From positions 1 through 19,711 of the forward strand of contig NGZR01000020.1 in the NCBI GenBank assembly GCA_002197995.1: 19,711 nt of DNA, given 5' to 3'. Each line of letters begins with the position of its first letter. The first letter of the stretch is position 1. The stretch comes from Gaeumannomyces sp. JS-464 (lineage: Eukaryota > Ascomycota > Sordariomycetes > Magnaporthales > Magnaporthaceae). Below are positions 16,274-19,711 of this stretch, piece after piece. Below the pieces are notes generated by a model. It ran no database searches. It had not been told where the DNA came from and was given only the letters and a program-made list of their open reading frames with translations. The position numbers were made by a program, and so were the translations under genes.

Positions 16274-16781
16274 AGTGCGTACGTAACAGTCGTAGTGTCG
16301 TACGTGTAGTAGTGTAAGTGTGTCGTAAGTGTCGTGGTAACAGTCAAGAAGAGAGTAGTAGCGTAGTGTCGTGTAGTAAGTAGGGGTAGCGTAGTAAGTA
16401 GCGTGTGTGGTGTGGTAGTGGTAGTAGTGTGCGTGTGAAAGTAGGTGTAGCGTGTAGTCAAGTGTGTGTGAAAAGGGTAGTGGGTGTGTACAGTGGGTGG
16501 GTGTGCGTAGTAGTAGTAAGTAAGTAGTAACACAAGGTGTGTGTGTCAGTAGTAGTGTGTAGTAGTGTAGTAAGTGTAGGTAGTAGTGTAAGTAAGTACA
16601 AGTGTAACGTAGGTGTGTTGTAGTCCGTCGAAAAGGTGTGAGTCGTCCAGAAGTAGTGCAGTCGTGTGTAACAAAGTAGTGGTGTAGTCAAAGTAAAGTG
16701 TGTAAGTGTAGTGTAGTAGAACGTAAAGTGTAGTAAACAAAAGTGGGGAACAGTCGTGTAAGTAGTGTAGAGGTAGTCCGT
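16274..16781 (+). CDS. nad2: NADH dehydrogenase subunit 2, exon 1
   Basis: This encodes a membrane subunit of respiratory complex I. The collapsed start M-L-L-T-S-I-L-L-I-L-I-S-N-S-V-T-S-R-R-D matches the fungal Nad2 N-terminus. It is followed by I-S-R-V-A, G-L-H-G-G, a hydrophobic helix S-I-L-I-I-Q-L-T-S-F, and the signature F-Y-P-R-K-V-W-S-P-E-Y-A-S-L-T-N, in which TGA encodes Trp. The exon ends G-E-Q-S-L-I-L-E-Y-P at a T (16781), where a group I intron begins. Slips occur near 16430-16500 and at about 16730 (one T missing in L-L-N). It lies directly downstream of trnM, and reading continues in exon 2 at 18850. Confidence 0.9.
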
Positions 16782-17195
16782 GAACAGAGTAAAAGTGTAC
16801 GGGAGTAAACGTGGTCAAACGTCCGGGGAACGTCCGTAAAGCGTGTGTGTGAGTACCAAAGTCGTGGAAAACAGTGTGTGTCCGCGGGTGGGGTGTAAGT
16901 GTAGTGTCAGTGGTAAGGGTAACAAGGTCAAAAGAGTGAGTGTCGTGTGTAGTGTGTACGTGTAAGTGTGAGGTAGTAAGTAGTGTGTAGTGAGAGTGGT
17001 GTGGTCGTCAGGAAGTCCGTCAAAGGTAGGTAGCGTACGTAAGTGTGTCAGTGTAAAGCGCAAGCAAGCGTCGTCGTGTGTGAAAAAGTGGACAAGTCGC
17101 GGAGTCGTAAGGTCAAGTGAGTGCGTGTAAAAACAGTGTAGTGGTAAAAGAGCAACGAGGTAGACGGCAGGTGTGACGTAGTGTAAGGTCAGTGT

Positions 17196-18583
17196 AGTGC
17201 AGTGTGTAGTGTGTAAGGGTGGTACGTCGTGTAGAAGAGTGTCGAAAGAAGTACGTGTAGTCGTGGAGTCCCGTCGTCAGGTGCGTGCGGTGTGGTGGTA
17301 ACGCGTAAAGAGTACAAAGTGTGTGTAAAGTAAACGCGTGTAGTAGTGTCAGTCAACAGCAAAGCGTGTAACACAGAAAACCGTGTAAAAGGTGGTGTAA
17401 AGTCGTGTGTGGTAAAAGAGTGGTGTGTGTGTGTAAAGTCCGTGTGAGTGTGTGTAACCGGGTGTGTGTACCGAGTGGAGAGTGGTGTCAGTGTGTGCGT
17501 GGTCGTCGTAGTAACGTAGAAAAAAGAAGGAAGTAGGAGTGAAAAAGTGTGGTGTCCGTAGTGGTGTGTACGTAGTGTGGGCGTAGAGTAAAAAAGAGTG
17601 TGTAGAGTCGTGTGTAGGTGCAAAGTGTAAAGCGTGTGTGTGTAAAAGTAGGGTAAGTAGTAGTACACAAGGTACGTAAAGGAAGTAGGTAGTAGTGTAG
17701 TACAGGTAGGGGTCGTGGTAAAAGACAGTAGAAAAGGTACAGTGTGTGTACCGTCAGTGTGTGAGTAAAGTGTCCCGTGTGTAGGTGTACGTAAAAAGTG
17801 TCAAAGAGTGTGTGTACAGTGTAGTGTGTAAGCAAAGTAGGTACGTGTCGTGTAGTGGGTAAAAGGAGAACACAAGACGTCGTACCGTGGTGTGTAGTGT
17901 AAAAAGTGTGTGTCGTCAGTGTAAAAGGTGTAAGTGTAAAGTAAAGGAGTGTACCGTGCAGCAGGTAAAAGAAGAAGTGTGTCCGTGAGTAGTGTCAACC
18001 GTGCGTAGTGTGTACCGTGAGCGTGTAAGTAGCGTGGCGCACGCCCCGTGTAGGTGTGTGTAAGTCCGTAAGTGTGGGTAGCAGGAGTGTGTAGTCACGT
18101 GCAGAAGGTGTCGTGTGTGTGTGTAGTCGTCCCGTGTGTAGTGCAAAGTGAGAAAAGAAAAGCAGGAGTAGTGCGTAGTAAGGTGTGTAGCGTGTGTGTC
18201 CGTGTAAGCCAACAGTCAGTAGAGAGTAGTGAAGTGTACGTAGATGGACGTGTGCGTAGTAGTGTCGTGTAGAAGTGCGGAAGTAGGTGAGAAGTAGTCA
18301 GTCAAAGTCGAGACGCAGCGTGAAGTGTAAGTGTCGTAACCAAAGTCGTGAAGAGTGTGTAAAGTAAAAAAGTGTAAGTCCCGCGTAGTGTGAAAAAAGT
18401 AGTAAGTGTGTAGCGGGGTAGTAAAAGTGTAGTGTAAGTGTGTGTGAAAGAGTGTGTAAAGAGTGCAGTCGTGTGTAGTGTAGGTACAAAAGTAAAAGTG
18501 CAGTGTGTAACGTCCGTGAAGGGTGGTAGCAGTGTAAGTAAAAACAAGTAAAGAGTGCGAGTGGTAGTAAAGAGTAAGTGTAA
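17196..18583 (+). CDS. LAGLIDADG homing endonuclease in nad2 intron 1
   Basis: The collapsed ORF has an N-terminal leader (about 80 residues, R-R-F-E-R and similar). The first motif is L-N-P-W-F-L-T-G-F-T-D-G-D (about 17425-17478), followed by C-S-F-A-V-S-I-T-R-K-K. The middle domain contains L-P-H-F-D-K-F-P-L-V-T-K-N. The second motif is N-P-N-W-V-A-G-F-I-T-A-E-G-S-F-F (about 18066-18122), then S-Q-H-H-R-D-M-E-L-L-D and L-T-P-E-G-V-A-L-I, ending at TAA (18580-18583). Acidic residues are present at the active position of both motifs (D and E). TGA encodes Trp in the first motif. Four or more slips occur, including a lost T just after the first motif. A GC-rich insert lies at about 18023-18056. 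The start at 17196 is the first plausible ATG. Confidence 0.8.
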
Positions 18584-18589
18584 GTGTGT

Positions 18590-18790
18590 AGTGTGGTGGT
18601 GCGTCCGGTGTGTCGGTAAGGAAAGCGTAAAACCACGTGCGTGTACGTGTGTCGGTAGCGCGTGTCGTGTAGTGAAGGTACGTGGTGTACGAAGGTAAGG
18701 AAAGCAGGTAGGCGTCCGCCGTGCGGTAGCGCGTACGCGCGTACGCGCGTACGTGCGTAGCGAAGCAACCCCAAAGGGGGTAGCACACAA
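18590..18790 (+). repeat. GC-rich hairpin cluster in nad2 intron 1
   Basis: Collapsed features include GCTTACTTTCGTAGCGC, TTACGAAGTAAGG, a run of GTAGCGCTACGCGCTACGCG (alternating self-complementary CGC/GCG steps), TAGCGAAGCAACCCCAAAGG and GGTAGC. The AACCCCAAAGGGG part resembles the AACCAAAGGGG core of the dispersed hairpin element. No coding potential is seen. Confidence 0.75.
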
Positions 18791-18849
18791 AAGGTGTGTA
18801 GTGTGTAGAAGTGTGTGGTGAGAGTGAGGGAGTACCAACAAGTGTAACG

Positions 18850-19076
18850 CGTAAGTGTGTAGTGTGTGTAAGTGTACGTGGGTGCGTAGTGTGTGTGTGT
18901 AAGTGGTCAACGTAAGTGAGTGTGTAAGTGTCGAGTGTGTGTGTAGCAAGTAGAAGTGTACAAGTGTAGTGGTGTGGTAGTGTGTAGTGTAAGGTACGTA
19001 GTGTGTAGTAGAAACGTCGGAAGTGTGTCGTACGTACAGGAGGAGTGTAAGTGTGTAGTGTGTCGTAGTGTGGGGT
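18850..19076 (+). CDS. nad2: NADH dehydrogenase subunit 2, exon 2
   Basis: After joining to exon 1 the frame reads L-I-Y-F-L-I-T-G-A-I-F-L-M-S-T-N-D-L-I, then F-L-A-I-E-L-Q (the conserved Glu-bearing helix of Nad2), G/C-x-Y-L-L-S-T-I-Y-R-N-S-E and S-T-T-G-G-L-I-Y-F-L-L-G. It ends in T at 19076, where the next intron core follows. Two or three slips occur at T runs. The remainder of nad2 lies beyond the window. Confidence 0.87.
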
Positions 19077-19711
19077 GCCAAGGTGGAGGTGGGAGTCCCG
19101 TCGTAGTAGTGTGGTGCCAACGTAGTGTACCAAACGTCCGGGGACGCCGTGTAAAGCGTGTAGTGAGTACGTAAACGGGTGCGTGTGAAAAAGCAGTGTA
19201 GGTGGCGTGAAGTGTAAGTGTCAGGGTAGTAGGTAACAAGGTCAGTAAGAGTGAAGGAAACGTGAAAGTAGGGTAAGTCGCGGAGTCGTAAGGTCAAGGT
19301 GAGTAAGTAAAACAGTGTACGTGTGGAAAAGAGCAACGAGGTAAAGTGGGTAGGTAGTGGTGTGAGTGTAGTGTAACGTAGTGGTCAAACAGTAAGAGTG
19401 GTACGTCGTAAAGGGGTGTGTGAAAGAAACGTAGTCGTAACCGAAGGTCCCGTGTCGTAAACGAAAAAACCGTCGTGTGGTCAAGAGTGTGTGTAGTACG
19501 TACGTAGTCAGACAAGCGTCCCAGTGTGGTAAAGTGAAAGTGTGTAAGGTGGGTAAGTAAGTGTCGTGCGTGTGTGCAGTGTTGCGAACGTGTCGGTGTA
19601 GCGCAAGCGTGAAAAAACGCGTGTAAGTCCGTGTGAGTGTGTAGTCACAGGGGTGTGTACAGACGGGGAGGGGTACGTGTGTGTCGTAGTGTGGTAGTGT
19701 CGTAAAAAGTA
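19077..19711 (+). mobile_element. Group I intron 2 of nad2 (5' part)
   Basis: The core closely resembles that of nad2 intron 1: CCAAACTCCGGGGACGCCTT (about 19128-19152), AAAGCTTATGAGTAC-like bases, TAGTAACAAGTCATAAGATG (about 19228-19252), then TCGCGGATCTAAGTCAAGTG (about 19278-19300) and AAAGAGCAACGAG. An ORF starts at 19380. The 3' end lies outside the window. Confidence 0.85.
19380..19711 (+). CDS. LAGLIDADG homing endonuclease in nad2 intron 2, N-terminal part
   Basis: The collapsed ORF opens M-S-N-I-R-C-T-L-K-G-F-E-R-N-Y-L-T-E-V, a leader related to that of the ORF in nad2 intron 1. It continues R-F-Y-T-T-I-R-Q-A-P-I-V-N-E-I. A GC-rich hairpin stretch (about 19563-19620, CTGCTTTGCATTTGCGAAC and TTAGCGCAAGC) interrupts it, and at 19621-19680 the first catalytic motif appears: N-P-W-F-I-T-G-F-T-D-G-E-G-T-F-S-I, with TGA as Trp. 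It runs off the window end. Slips occur around the hairpin insertion. Confidence 0.75.

Larger units (their letters stand above)
16782..18849 (+). mobile_element. Group I intron 1 of nad2 with LAGLIDADG ORF
   Basis: The core strand TCAAACTCCGGGGAACTCCT lies near 16814-16836, followed by AAAGCTTTTGATACCAAAG, GGTAACAAGTCAAAAGATG (about 16915-16938) and, at about 17097-17120, TCGCGGATCTAAGTCAATG. The ORF 17196-18583 occupies the peripheral loop. The last 260 bases (18590-18849) hold a dense GC-rich hairpin cluster and the 3' end. The final base is G at 18849, after which the Nad2 frame resumes (E-Y-P joined to L-I-Y-F-L-I-T-G). Confidence 0.87.
1..19711 (+). other. Window-wide G inserted before nearly every T
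   Basis: Every T is preceded by G, apart from 13 Ts I found at 4223, 4342, 4841, 6965, 8077, 8097, 8575, 10409, 12572, 15939, 16619, 18245 and 19583. Replacing each GT by T restores rRNA, tRNA cloverleafs, group I and group II intron cores, and clean protein frames. Genuine G-T steps appear as GGT and survive the collapse. The bare Ts also count as T: at 16619 the bare T is needed to read the Nad2 motif F-Y-P-R-K-V-W in frame, and at 4223 it is needed to read R-G-S-L-L-K in a GIY-YIG ORF. The effect is limited to this strand, since As are not followed by a fixed base here. I infer an artefact rather than biology. The pattern itself is certain. Confidence 0.97.

Noticed and set aside
5549..19174. 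Short plus-strand open frames rich in Val, Arg, Ser and Cys (e.g. 5549-5743, 12910-13269)
   Set aside because: They arise from GT/CGT/AGT-rich raw sequence and overlap rnl, tRNAs and repeats. They do not persist after collapse.
323..19515. Many long minus-strand open frames rich in Thr, His, Leu and Tyr (up to about 630 residues, e.g. 13892-15796)
   Set aside because: On the minus strand every A is followed by C, so TAA and TAG cannot occur and only TGA remains. The frames and their odd composition are a direct consequence of the G-before-T pattern and overlap rRNA, tRNA and introns.
1..19711. Telomere-like or microsatellite (GT)n, (GTA)n tracts
   Set aside because: They are T and TA runs seen through the GT-for-T pattern, such as the ten-T run near 12610. 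They vanish on collapse.
1..19711. Synthetic or data-storage DNA
   Set aside because: Collapsed sequence contains conserved rRNA, tRNAs, ribozymes and fungal mitochondrial proteins in natural order.
1..19711. Insertional RNA editing of the kinetoplastid or Physarum type
   Set aside because: Those systems insert U or mostly C at selected sites in transcripts. Here G precedes nearly every T, including in introns and spacers, which fits no described editing system.

Overview
The raw bases of this window do not read as a normal genome, because almost every T is immediately preceded by G. I found only 13 exceptions among several thousand Ts. AT, CT and TT are therefore nearly absent. On the opposite strand every A is followed by C, which makes TAA and TAG impossible there and produces long, meaningless Thr/His/Leu/Tyr-rich open frames. 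If each GT pair is read as a single T, the window becomes an ordinary AT-rich sequence of roughly 14 kb that can be recognised in detail. All annotation below uses that collapsed reading, but the coordinates are those of the raw window, and everything is on the + strand.

Collapsed, this is mitochondrial DNA of a filamentous ascomycete (Pezizomycotina). The evidence is: a mitochondrial large-subunit rRNA gene (rnl) split by introns; a ribosomal protein S3 gene (rps3) inside the rnl intron at the omega site (E. coli 2449); the downstream tRNA order T-E-M-M-L-A-F-L-Q-H-K-M followed by nad2, which is close to the conserved Pezizomycotina block; and TGA read as tryptophan (genetic code 4).

Layout: 1-162 is the end of an intron-encoded endonuclease. 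About 300-12465 is rnl in five visible exons, interrupted by two group I introns with GIY-YIG endonuclease ORFs (459-2208 and about 2537-4369), a group II intron with a LAGLIDADG ORF at the 2059 site (5727-8041), and the omega-site group I intron carrying rps3 (9171-11897). 12678-16261 holds twelve tRNA genes embedded in GC-richer hairpin repeats. 16274 to the end is nad2, with two group I introns each carrying a LAGLIDADG ORF. The second is cut by the window end.

A large family of small palindromes (built on TACTTCGTA and its complement TACGAAGTA) has spread through introns, tRNA spacers, variable parts of rnl and even rps3. The protein genes carry scattered frame slips, mostly at A and T runs. 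They look like homopolymer errors of a noisy consensus, although real decay of intron ORFs cannot be excluded.

The G-before-T pattern covers coding, rRNA, tRNA, intron and spacer DNA alike and destroys every hairpin and cloverleaf. It is therefore best explained as a systematic, strand-specific artefact of base calling, assembly or file processing. Its real cause cannot be settled from the sequence alone.
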